Assembly: GCA_030560485.1 (NCBI GenBank)
Contig: JAKTTS010000140.1
Coordinates: forward strand, 1 to 31,381
From: Ascoidea tarda (nom. inval.)
Taxonomy: Eukaryota > Ascomycota > Saccharomycetes > Ascoideales > Ascoideaceae
DNA: 31,381 nt
Direction of reading: 5' to 3'
A model generated the notes under the pieces. It had not been told where the DNA came from. It did no database searches and was given only the letters and a program-made list of their open reading frames with translations. A program made the translations under genes and the position numbers. This document shows, one piece after another, positions 18,078 to 26,940 of this stretch (position 1 is the first letter of the stretch; every line of letters starts with the position of its first letter).

Positions 18078-20540
18078 ACTAATATTCTTTATTTAATAAT
18101 GTTATATTATTATATCTCTTTTTAAATGTTATTTTTTTTTCTTTTATATCTATTGTTGATTTTGAACAATTTTTTCTTTCTTTTTCTTTTTCTTCCTTTT
18201 TTTTTTTTTTGGTTTTTATTTTCTCTCACTTATTTTTGTCAACAAAAAAAATCAAAAATTTTAAAAAAAAATTAAATCTTTTTTTCACGTCTCCCAAATT
18301 TCTTTCTCAAATTTTTTTTTTGTCAAGAATTTTTTTCAAACTACTATCAATATTTTTATCATTCACTTTTTATCCTTCATTCTACATTTTTATCAACTGT
18401 TTTATCTACTCCATTAACTGTTTAGTTTGTTTTGTTAAAATTAATTCAATCAAAAAAAAAGATTTTAACTATTTTAGTCAAAGAAATATATTTAAAAGGT
18501 AATCAAGGTCATGGTTGTTCTATTTATTATAAATTAATCATTTTTTAAATTTCAACAAAATGTTTTTATCAAAAAGAACTTTTTTTAAAGTTGTTTTTCT
18601 TTTCACTGTTAATATTTTTTTTAATAACTATCAATACTTTTTTTGTTTCATTTTTTTTTATTTTTTTTTTGTTTTTTTTACATACACATTTTATATTTTA
18701 TCATTTATTTTTGTTTTCTAATCTTGAATTATACTTTTTGAATTCAAAATTCAAAAACATCAGCTCTATGATCCCTGGTGGTTCAAAACTCTTTTATCTT
18801 CTTTTGATTCTTATAAATATTTGAAGTTAAGCTGGCTTAATTTTGGTTTTTCTTTAAGAATTTATTTTCGCGATAAAATTTTTAAAGAAAATGAAAGATT
18901 AAAGATTATAATGGCTTTTTTTTTTACAATATTGGTTTTTTTTTTGGAGAAGCTTTTTTTTTAAAAGATTTTTTTTTTCCATTTTCTTAATTTTCTTAAT
19001 TTTTTATATTAATATATAGTTTTCTGCATTTATTTTTATTATTTTTTAAATCTTAGATGTCAATGGATAAGAAAAAAGAAGTTGATATAAATTGACATAC
19101 ACTGTTATAAATATATTAATATTAAAAATTGAAAGATTAAAAGATTGAAAAAGAGAAATATAAAAAGTGGATTTTATTATTTAAAATTATTCAATGAGTG
19201 AGAAAAGTCTTCGTAGTAATTTTTCATTAATATTTATCAATTAGTTTTTTTATTAGTCTATTAGTTTTTTTACTAGGTTTTTACTAGTTTTTATTTTTTT
19301 ATTGCAATTGTTGATCTTGATTATTATAATGAAATGTCATGAAATGTTATGAATTGGCGGCAATCGATAACACCAGAAAATAGTACCAGCCTGAAAAGCC
19401 TGAAAAAGCAGACTTGTTCACAATCAGAGAAAATCGATCACAATTGTTTATTCACCCAGTAATTAAAAGCACAGCAATAGAGTTCGTGACCAATAACGAT
19501 GAATCATAAGTTGATAATAATAAACATCATTTATGGTGGGTTTGAACAAGACTAAGCTGGGCCAGTTGAAACAGCCCAACAATCGCACAATCTGATCAAC
19601 AAACAGTGATTGCAGCCAGATTAGGTTTAAGACTGAAGCAAGAGTTGTTTTGGTAACAAAACAAGCAAGCGAGAAGAGCCAAAAAGCAGATATAACGAGA
19701 GCAGATGAAGACTCGCTGGAGAAGTTGGGCAGATAAGGTTACGAGAAGAAGGTTAAGTGCAAGTTTTAGCAGTTTACTAGTTTACTGAGAAAGCGAGATA
19801 TTGCGAATAGCTCCAGCTCTGGCTGCAAATTAGGTTAAGGGATGGAATCAGTAGCAAACAGTTAGCGAACTGCTGAAGAGGGTGCTGAAGAGGGAGGCAA
19901 GTGCTGTGGAAACACCACGATGTTGAGTCAAGGCATGAACTGATCTGCTCTTGAAATGACAGTTCGCTGTGATTTGACAATTGGAGCAGCAGCAAAAGAA
20001 AGGTGAAAACTGTTGATTTTGGAGACAGCTGATAAACAAACACTGGCGCCGGAGCTGGGCGTCTGATTGGCCCACGTCCTCCAGAGGGATGAGAGAGTCA
20101 AGCGAGATAGCTACTGGACTATTCAGTTACTGTGCCAGGGGATGGAGAGAATGGATAAGAAATGCACAAGCAATCAGCTATCCTGATGTTTCCTACAGGA
20201 ATACAAGGAGAGACTCAAATGGCCCTGATGTGATCAGTTGAAGTTACATAAGAAACATATAATCGAATACCAGAGCTGGATGGAACAGAATAGAATGAGA
20301 CAGAACTGCGCTGGATAGACTGATGATTGTATGTTATTAATTTGCATTTTTGGGAAAACTATAACCAAGCTATACAATTGCAGACACTGGAAAACACAAA
20401 ACACAAACAAAAGAGGAAATTATAGCTCAAAAGATACTGAAATTAAAAAACCAAATCATCTAAAATTAAATAATCTAAAAAAAATACTAAAAAAAGAGAT
20501 AACAAAAATATGAGAAGTAACGCAGCACTGAAATGATAAT
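18078..20540. other. 2.46-kb gap between convergent genes
   Basis: The kinase gene and the CCDC124 gene end towards each other, yet 2.46 kb separates them. From about 18120 to 19010 the plus strand is dominated by long T-runs, and the open frames there encode only Phe/Leu/Ile-rich strings. From about 19080 to 19330 it is plain AT-rich DNA. From about 19350 to 20330 composition is balanced, purine-biased and richer in G, unlike a spacer. Minus-strand frames at 19777-20075 show no family I recognise. I found no tRNA B box, no spliceosomal snRNA signature, no transposase and no terminal repeats. Confidence 0.6.
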
Positions 20541-21215
20541 TTATTGAGTAAATTGCAATTCCTTTTTATGTCTAATTGACTGTTTCATACTGCTCATTTC
20601 AGCTTGACTGGCATTGAAATTTATTGTGTGTTGATTGAAAGGATTCTCTGGAGACTTTTGGAACTCTTTATATATCAATTCCTTCGCTTGGCCCAATCTT
20701 AAGCCAGGCTTCTCGATTTTTATTTCAGGCAATCTTCTGGCCTCGTAGGCATTATAGGCAGCTTTGAATCTTCTTTCAGGATGTCTGTCTATATCCTTAT
20801 TAGAAACACCGGAATCTTTCTCGAGCAAATCCAACGCATCAAGGGCAGAGGACAAGCCGGAAGCATTATAAGTATCAACGTTGTCCTCCTTCAAGAAGGC
20901 ATCCAAGCTGGCATTTTTCTTAGCGGCCATTTTAACAGCACCACCTTTACGTCTGCCTTTAGATTGGGGTAAAGAGGCCTCTTCCTCTTTTAAAAGCGCT
21001 TCTCTTTGCTGCTTCTTACGCAAGGCTTCTTGCTTCTTTGCTTCCAATTCTTCCTTTTTTTTATTTGCCTTTTTAGCGCCCTTCGACCATTCAGCACTTT
21101 CACTGGCTTCAAGCTTGGATAATTCTTCTTGCATTTTTTTGTTGAACTGCTCTTGTTTCCTGGCATTACCTGCGATTTTCTTGGGATTTTCTCCCTTTCT
21201 GACTGTTTTACCCAT
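20541..21215 (-). CDS. CCDC124/Oxs1 family ribosome-associated protein, full length
   Basis: The protein has 224 residues, nearly the length of human CCDC124 (223). The N-terminal half is a highly charged Lys/Glu helix (QEQFNKKMQEELSKLEASES, then AEWSKGAKKANKKKEELEAK), as in Lso2 and CCDC124, which sit in inactive 80S ribosomes and help restart translation. The C-terminal domain carries DRHPERRFKAAYNAYE, the RLPEIKIEKPGLRL stretch, and KEFQKSPENPFNQ. These closely follow human CCDC124 and S. pombe Oxs1 (stress-linked). S. cerevisiae Lso2 (92 aa) lacks this second half. Two adjacent Met codons occur (21218 and 21215). I chose the second because the family starts MGK. The neighbour downstream is the long convergent gap. 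Confidence 0.9.
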   Translation of the reverse strand: MGKTVRKGENPKKIAGNARKQEQFNKKMQEELSKLEASESAEWSKGAKKANKKKEELEAKKQEALRKKQQREALLKEEEASLPQSKGRRKGGAVKMAAKKNASLDAFLKEDNVDTYNASGLSSALDALDLLEKDSGVSNKDIDRHPERRFKAAYNAYEARRLPEIKIEKPGLRLGQAKELIYKEFQKSPENPFNQHTINFNASQAEMSSMKQSIRHKKELQFTQ

Positions 21216-21726
21216 CATGCAAAGGTTGTTGAAATGCGATTAATATATGATCTTCAAGACTGCTTAAAAATGTACCGAAGAAGTTCAACGAGTTGGATCA
21301 CTTGAAAGCGAAAAGACTAATTAACAAAAAGAGACTCAAATGCACAGATCTATTTATACTGCCTGATTGTCTATTTCAGACCCTATTTATATTATCCACG
21401 CTTCTGATTTGTTTTACTTCCTTTAACTGAGGAGCTCTTTCTTCTGTTTTTCTGTTGATTCCAAATCCGACTCGAGATCCATTACAACTCTGCACTCCGG
21501 CTTACATAATCCACGCAAATCCGCTTTAACTCCGTGCAAAACGGATCCACAACAAGAGATCCAAGCTTTAAAACACGTGCATAAAAGCCGGACCTATTGT
21601 TCCGACCAGTCTCAACGAATTCCGGTGGTGATTCTGGTGCTTCTGGTGATTCTGGTGCTTCTGGTGCTTCAAATGCCATGTATTTAAATGCTATGTACTA
21701 ATTTCTATATACAGCTTACTCTCTGC
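21216..21726. other. Intergenic gap between the mitochondrial-like gene and the CCDC124 gene
   Basis: About 510 bp hold the 3' end of the gene to the right and the promoter of the CCDC124 gene to the left. A 65-codon minus-strand frame (21482-21679) begins with an Ala-Pro-Glu-Ser repeat. That repeat is merely the 9-mer array read in one frame, so I do not call it a gene. Confidence 0.55.
21628..21672. repeat. Five tandem 9-mers (GGTGNTTCT)
   Basis: GGTGATTCT and GGTGCTTCT alternate over five units (ATT, CTT, ATT, CTT, CTT); the last ends in A. It lies about 55 bp past the stop of the 405-residue minus-strand gene, a minisatellite in its 3' flank. Confidence 0.95.
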
Positions 21727-22944
21727 TCAAGCAGAGGCAAATTCCCCAAGCTCGCTATCCACATCCACAAAATCAGACTTGTCTATCATTTCCACTTTAT
21801 CTACAGTGTGCACCAAGACCTTGTCGTTATTGAGATTCAATTCAAAAATAAAGACTCCACTGATGATTTTGTTCTCGGTTCCATTTTTTGCACCATTGCT
21901 ATTCTCAGAATGATGAGCTTCGTTCAGTTTGTCACTCTCCTTGTTTTCCTTGCTCTCCCTGTGCATCATTTTATGAGCTAGGTTGGATTTGTCGATGCTC
22001 CTCAAAAGGCTTTTTTGTAAATACTTCTTTAACAGCACAAACGAACTGGAATTCTTTTTGAACAATTTATCAATTAATAGATTTAGGTCCATTTTCTCTC
22101 TGCCCCCATTTGTCTGGTCTTTATTTTGAGCTTCTTCTCCCTTGTACTTTAAATGCTCGCAATTATCACTACAAGTTCTCCATTTGATAATGATCTTGCT
22201 TGTCCATGGAAACAACCCATAAACTCTTACCCCATTCTCAATTGGATTCACATTAATATTATTACTAATCAAATCTTCTTCGTTATCGTATTTATTATCA
22301 ACAAAATTGCTCTCGATGATTTTAATACTGCTAATGTGTAATTTGACTTTTCTGTTATTCAACACAAAATTTTTAATGATCAAATTTATGGTCTTGCATG
22401 TAGTCAAATATGATAAATGCCCTGGTAGTATGGGCAAATTCGGATAGCTTATAGGGAATATTCTCAATATGATATTTTTCGATAATAGTTTGGAATCAAT
22501 TGCTTCATTTAGTATATTTGGTACGATTTCTTCAAGCTTTTCTACCATCTCTCCTAAGTTTGCTAACTTTTCTTGTTTTTTCAAATCAGGTTTATCCCTT
22601 CTATCACCATTATCATTACCATTATTGTGTTTATTATTAGCATCGCTGTTCTTTATCAAATTCTCCTTAAAGTTCACTTTGCTGATATTATCATACTTTA
22701 AATTCTTCGGGATAGACATCAAATAAAAGTTCAAACTGGAATTAGGATACCCGAATTCGTTATCGTTGATTAATGAATAGTATGAACAGTTGATTATCGA
22801 TATCTTTCTTTTACTATTGCCACCATTATACCCGTTGCTATTCTTGAAATTACTGTTGGAGAATAGTCTTGCTATGCTTCGATTGCACCTATTCCTCAAT
22901 CCCATTTGCTCTGCTTGCTTGGAATATCTCACAATCTGTCTCAT
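21727..22944 (-). CDS. Unrecognised protein, probably mitochondrial
   Basis: The protein has 405 residues. The N-terminus (MRQIVRYSKQ, then LRNRCNRSIARLFSNSN) is rich in Arg and Ser with a single acidic residue, typical of a presequence. The RLFS element suggests cleavage near residue 30. An Asn/Gly/Asp-rich spacer lies at about 105-125. A globular part follows: a helix with LGEMVEKLEEIVPNILNEAI, then ILRIFPISYPNLPILPGHLS, a strand KLHISSIKIIES, and VRVYGLFPWTSKIIIKWRTC. The C-terminal strand GVFIFELNLNNDKVLVHTVD ends it. The late pattern (a W-containing strand, a polar insert, then F-x-F-x-L with a His-x-Val-Asp end) faintly recalls NTF2-like DUF2358 proteins such as C6orf136, but this is a weak guess. 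No membrane segment is evident. It lies in tandem with the CorA gene, 314 bp apart. Confidence 0.7.
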   Translation of the reverse strand: MRQIVRYSKQAEQMGLRNRCNRSIARLFSNSNFKNSNGYNGGNSKRKISIINCSYYSLINDNEFGYPNSSLNFYLMSIPKNLKYDNISKVNFKENLIKNSDANNKHNNGNDNGDRRDKPDLKKQEKLANLGEMVEKLEEIVPNILNEAIDSKLLSKNIILRIFPISYPNLPILPGHLSYLTTCKTINLIIKNFVLNNRKVKLHISSIKIIESNFVDNKYDNEEDLISNNINVNPIENGVRVYGLFPWTSKIIIKWRTCSDNCEHLKYKGEEAQNKDQTNGGREKMDLNLLIDKLFKKNSSSFVLLKKYLQKSLLRSIDKSNLAHKMMHRESKENKESDKLNEAHHSENSNGAKNGTENKIISGVFIFELNLNNDKVLVHTVDKVEMIDKSDFVDVDSELGEFASA

Positions 22945-23258
22945 TTCTCATTATATTGTGCTGATCAACTGTCTTGTTTAAATAGTCTTCCCAACTATGT
23001 CTTCTGGTTTTCTTTCGTGTCTTCCCAAATTCTCTAAATCCTCATCGGTTTATCAATTTGATCTTCAAACACACTTGCTGGACTGGAGATGGACTTTGAT
23101 TGCATCCGCTACGCTTTCCACTTCTGTCCTTGGTGCTATAAACTTTCAACTATAATTCGACTTGTTTTGATCTCGCTTTGATCTCGCTTTGATCTCGCTT
23201 TGATCTCGTTGCTGTTGTAACTGATATCTCAGCATACATACTATATATGCTATGTAAG
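22945..23258. other. Intergenic gap between two tandem minus-strand genes
   Basis: It holds the CorA 3' region and the promoter of the 405-residue gene. The 11-mer array is inside it. Nothing else was recognised. Confidence 0.55.
23166..23209. repeat. Four tandem 11-mers (TTTGATCTCGC)
   Basis: Units at 23166, 23177, 23188 and 23199; the first three are perfect and the last differs at its final base. The array lies about 220 bp upstream of the minus-strand ATG at 22944. It could be a multimerised factor site or a neutral minisatellite. Confidence 0.95.
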
Positions 23259-26060
23259 TTATACAAAACTGTGCCCAAAACTGATTTTCTCAATTCGACC
23301 ATCACCAAGATGGTCTTCAGTTCTTCTTCGTTGGTTTTTTCTCTCTCTCATCATCTGCTCCTTCATCTCCTCTTCTTTAGCATGACCTCTGGAAATCTTT
23401 CTTTCCGAGTATGCCTTCTTAAATACAGTTATATTTCTTCTTGAATAATTGTAAATTGATTTCCACATCCCAATCACAACAATAGCAACACTGAAGGGCA
23501 CTGCGACTTTCCAAAAAAAGCTTGAATTTTGCTGTATTTCTGGGAACACTTCAAAATTCATACCATAATACCCACACCAAAACGATAGTGGTGAAAAGAT
23601 AACTGTCACTATTGTGAGCAATTTCATAGAATCATTGGACTCATATGAAACTGTATTGAATATCAAATCATTCAAATTCTCAATATTATTTCTCATGATC
23701 TTAATATCCTCAGTAATTGACTGAGTATGATCTGCAATATCGCTTAAATATAACCCACATGCTTCTGAAATAAATTTTATTGACATATTATCCTCATAAA
23801 AGCTTTTTGTATTCAAATTTCTCTCATTTAAAGAGTTATTGCTATTACTGTTATTACTGCTATTGTTCTTATTGTAAATACTTGGATATCCACCCAATGT
23901 GCTTTTGCTTAAATCTTTTAAAGCATGAACCAATGAGGTTACAGGATTCAACGTAGACACCAATATTGATAACTCACTGATCATCAAGTGCAAATTCTGG
24001 GTATGTGAAACATTAGGATTCGACAATATATCAAATTGAAATTCCGAGAATCTTCTTCGGTAAGCATTCAAAACAGGATATGTTAAATCAACTGCAGCAT
24101 CAATAATGGCTTCTAGTAATAGTGATCCATCGCAGGATTCTCTTAATATAGTGTATTCTGGTATTAATCTTGATAATATTGCATTTTCAATATCGTTCGA
24201 TGAATGCTCAAAAAACGATATAACTGTGTTATCATCTGTTAAAAATAACGAAACTTGCTCATTTCCAACTGCTAAATTTCTATAACTTAATGGTTTTAAG
24301 CTATCAATCAACCTTTTTTTATTTCCACTTATTTTATAACCTCCATTAGATCCAATCAAAAAATCATCCAATTTGTTTATATTGCTATGGCTTGAAATAT
24401 TTTCATAAAGGAATTTATAAATAACGCTATCAATATCAACGTTGTCTTTTTTATTCAGTTGGTCAATTTCATCAATTTCATCCAATCCATTATTGTTATA
24501 GTTGTTATCATCCATCATATTTTTTCTGTGAAATCTAAACAAGTTGCTGAAAGGTTTTTTATTAGATTTTGAGTTGGAATCAGTATTTGAAGCTGGAGTT
24601 GAAGTGGGCCTGGAAGTGGGTTTGTTTATAACAGTTTTAATCAATTTGATCAACGGAAGACAACAGTAAAGATGTGTTTTGTATGAATCGACTTTTGCTC
24701 TCTGAGGAATATCAATCATATCTTCAAGGGCTAATCGATGCAAACCATAGTAATCAGCTATATGGGATATTGTTTCCCACGATAGCCCATTAACACTTAT
24801 CCATCTGACATTTGACCAATTTGGTTGAGTGGCCAATTTTCTGTCCAATTTCCTTATCGACTTTCTAGCTAGTTTATTATAATATTTGCGATTATGTCTA
24901 TCTTGGTTGATATCAATGTCAATATCAGTACGCTGATTATCATTAACAGTATTAAAACTATTATCAAGATTATTAGCAATTGAGTAGTGCAATATTAGCT
25001 GAATTAAAAGTAGTTTATTCTTTTCATTTTTAATATTCAACTCGTCTAAAATTTCAGGTTTATAAAAGGTATCGATAATTTCCTGTTTTTCATCGAGATT
25101 TTTAATTGGAGATAAAACATGGAATTTTTCAATTTTATATCTAATTGGAGAGTAATCAACTACTGTAACTAGTGAACCAACTGAACTTAAGACAACATCA
25201 GTGGTATCGATATCAATACCAGGTTCCCAATCAGCTTTTGCCCTAGCAGCAGTTGAAGAAAAATTCGAATTAATATATTTTCTGTTTAATTTAATTGTTT
25301 CAATTTGGTCTTTTTTATTTGTTTTATTTGTTTCAACATTGGGCGTGTTGTTAGAGTTGATAGTATTTCTTTTTGAAATGTAAAACTTCTTCCTTTTATT
25401 TCTTCTCTTAGTCAATGTTCGTTTTCTTAAAAAGCTTAGATTAAGATGAGAACGATGAAAATGATTGTATTCAGCTTCATGATTATTTTCTTTGTTCTTA
25501 TTTTTTAAAAAGATTAGCTCATCTTCTTCAAATTTTGAATTGTCATCATCGTTGAGATCAGGCAAATCATCAATTTCATCTTCTATATCACCATAATCGT
25601 CTTCCTCGTCTTCCTCATCATCCTCAAAATCCTCGATAGTACTACTATTATCCTTTTTGATATTGGACGAATAACCCACACTATCTAACCTGGCATGTTC
25701 TAGATTGTTTACTGAGGTTGGTAAGCTTTTGTTTTGATGTTTGTGAGTTTCTTTTTCTTTTTCTTTTCCTGCCCTATTATCTATCTCGTTAGCACCATCA
25801 CCATCACCATCAGAGCGAGGCTCATCGTGTTTTTTCTTTTTGATTAGGGTGTCATTGATATGGATGATGGGGATCTTCAAGCAGTTTGTAAAAAAGTTTG
25901 GTTTCTTAGAAGAAACAGACTCATTATCAGAATGGCTTGAAGTAGAGGAAGAGCTGAGCGATTCGTTATCAGTGAAGATATAGTTGATATCTTGTCGAGC
26001 AGGAGTCAAAGGATAGTTGGGCAAGTTTGGGTCGCCTGAGTCGAAGATATTGCTATTCAT
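23259..26060 (-). CDS. CorA-type Mg2+ (divalent cation) transporter
   Basis: The protein has 933 residues. About 400 N-terminal residues are disordered, Ser/Asp/Lys-rich, with an acidic run (FEDDEEDEEDDYGDIED) at about residues 140-160. The cytosolic CorA domain shows VRWISVNGLSWETISHIADY and GLHRLALEDMIDIPQRAKVD near 415-455, broken by a variable insert of about 100 residues. The pore region is at the C-terminus. TM1 is LLTIVTVIFSPLSFWCG, followed directly by YYGMNF, the selectivity motif of all CorA channels. A short FEVFPEI loop and TM2 (FFWKVAVPFSVAIVVIGMW) follow, then a basic tail. S. cerevisiae relatives are Alr1/Alr2 (plasma membrane) and Mnr2 (vacuole). The RWI-x-V-x-GLSW block looks closer to the other fungal CorA clade seen in S. 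pombe and filamentous fungi, so I give no symbol. It is divergent from the DUR31-like gene. Confidence 0.88.
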   Translation of the reverse strand: MNSNIFDSGDPNLPNYPLTPARQDINYIFTDNESLSSSSTSSHSDNESVSSKKPNFFTNCLKIPIIHINDTLIKKKKHDEPRSDGDGDGANEIDNRAGKEKEKETHKHQNKSLPTSVNNLEHARLDSVGYSSNIKKDNSSTIEDFEDDEEDEEDDYGDIEDEIDDLPDLNDDDNSKFEEDELIFLKNKNKENNHEAEYNHFHRSHLNLSFLRKRTLTKRRNKRKKFYISKRNTINSNNTPNVETNKTNKKDQIETIKLNRKYINSNFSSTAARAKADWEPGIDIDTTDVVLSSVGSLVTVVDYSPIRYKIEKFHVLSPIKNLDEKQEIIDTFYKPEILDELNIKNEKNKLLLIQLILHYSIANNLDNSFNTVNDNQRTDIDIDINQDRHNRKYYNKLARKSIRKLDRKLATQPNWSNVRWISVNGLSWETISHIADYYGLHRLALEDMIDIPQRAKVDSYKTHLYCCLPLIKLIKTVINKPTSRPTSTPASNTDSNSKSNKKPFSNLFRFHRKNMMDDNNYNNNGLDEIDEIDQLNKKDNVDIDSVIYKFLYENISSHSNINKLDDFLIGSNGGYKISGNKKRLIDSLKPLSYRNLAVGNEQVSLFLTDDNTVISFFEHSSNDIENAILSRLIPEYTILRESCDGSLLLEAIIDAAVDLTYPVLNAYRRRFSEFQFDILSNPNVSHTQNLHLMISELSILVSTLNPVTSLVHALKDLSKSTLGGYPSIYNKNNSSNNSNSNNSLNERNLNTKSFYEDNMSIKFISEACGLYLSDIADHTQSITEDIKIMRNNIENLNDLIFNTVSYESNDSMKLLTIVTVIFSPLSFWCGYYGMNFEVFPEIQQNSSFFWKVAVPFSVAIVVIGMWKSIYNYSRRNITVFKKAYSERKISRGHAKEEEMKEQMMRERKNQRRRTEDHLGDGRIEKISFGHSFV

Positions 26061-26940
26061 TATGGTGGTGTTGATCTTGTTGTTGCTGGTCTTGCTGGTA
26101 TTGCTGCTTTTGAGAGTGTTTTTGAGAATGCTTCTGTGGACTCAGAAACGATGGAATTGGGTACTATTCAGACGAGGTCTTTACGACTTGGCGCAGCAGG
26201 ACCCTTTTTTTTCCTGGGTGCTGGCGAAAGAGTGCTGTGTTGCACAAATTCTTGGTCTTGAACACGTTTATGGAGAAAAAACGACTTTTCTGCCTACTGG
26301 TTGAGCAACGCAAAAAGCAAAGCAACTGCTCCATTAAAGCACCCAGCTCCTGAGTGGATTTGGTGCTGCTGTAAATACGTCTATTCTACTACAGTGTGTG
26401 TCTGCTCTTCCCACAGTCATCGCAAACATTGTGCTAACCAAGAGTTGCTGTTGTGCCAACTATCTCATTGTCGCTCTCTAGACTGCTTCTCACAAACACC
26501 AGAAATACCAGCAACTGCTGTGCTCAGGGAAATCTCCCAAAGCTGCCAAAAAATGGACTGTTGAGAAGACTTGCTGTCGCTGTCTCAGCATGCAAAAATA
26601 CCGATGAGTCTTTTATCTTAGCGATTATGACTCTAAGTATCTGATGTAAGTTTCCTCCCTCCAAAATCCCTGAAACGGAGCCAATGAAAGCAATCGATTC
26701 TGGAGAATAAGCACCAGTTTCAAATTTTATTTCTGTTGTTCAGAAAAAAATATTGAGTTGGAATAAAGTTGAATAATGTTGAATATCGCAAATTTTTTCT
26801 GTCTCTTCTTTTTTATTAATATAAATTAGGCTGAGATTGCTCCCAATTTTTGCATTTATTCTTGTTCAATATCCATTACAACAAATATTGTTTGATTTGA
26901 TTCTGCCTGTTTGTTGAACAAAAACCGTTTTTATTCCAAT
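26061..26940. promoter_or_regulatory. 880-bp divergent promoter between the CorA gene and the DUR31-like gene
   Basis: Start codons face outward from both ends. A TATA-like TATAAATT lies at 26820-26827, about 115 bp before the DUR31-like ATG. Open frames inside (26017-26304, 26301-26564) match no family and have no coding character. No tRNA was found. Confidence 0.55.

Noticed and set aside
18209-18824. Two plus-strand open frames encoding Phe/Leu/Ile-rich hydrophobic proteins
   Set aside because: They are translations of poly-T tracts in the 3' flank of the kinase gene; no family pattern or balanced composition.
19777-20075. Minus-strand open frames with a Leu-rich stretch resembling a signal peptide
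   Set aside because: Composition is irregular, two frames overlap equally well, and no motif is recognisable.
21482-21679. 65-residue minus-strand frame starting with Ala-Pro-Glu-Ser repeats
   Set aside because: The start is the 9-mer minisatellite and the remainder matches nothing known; kept only as a repeat.
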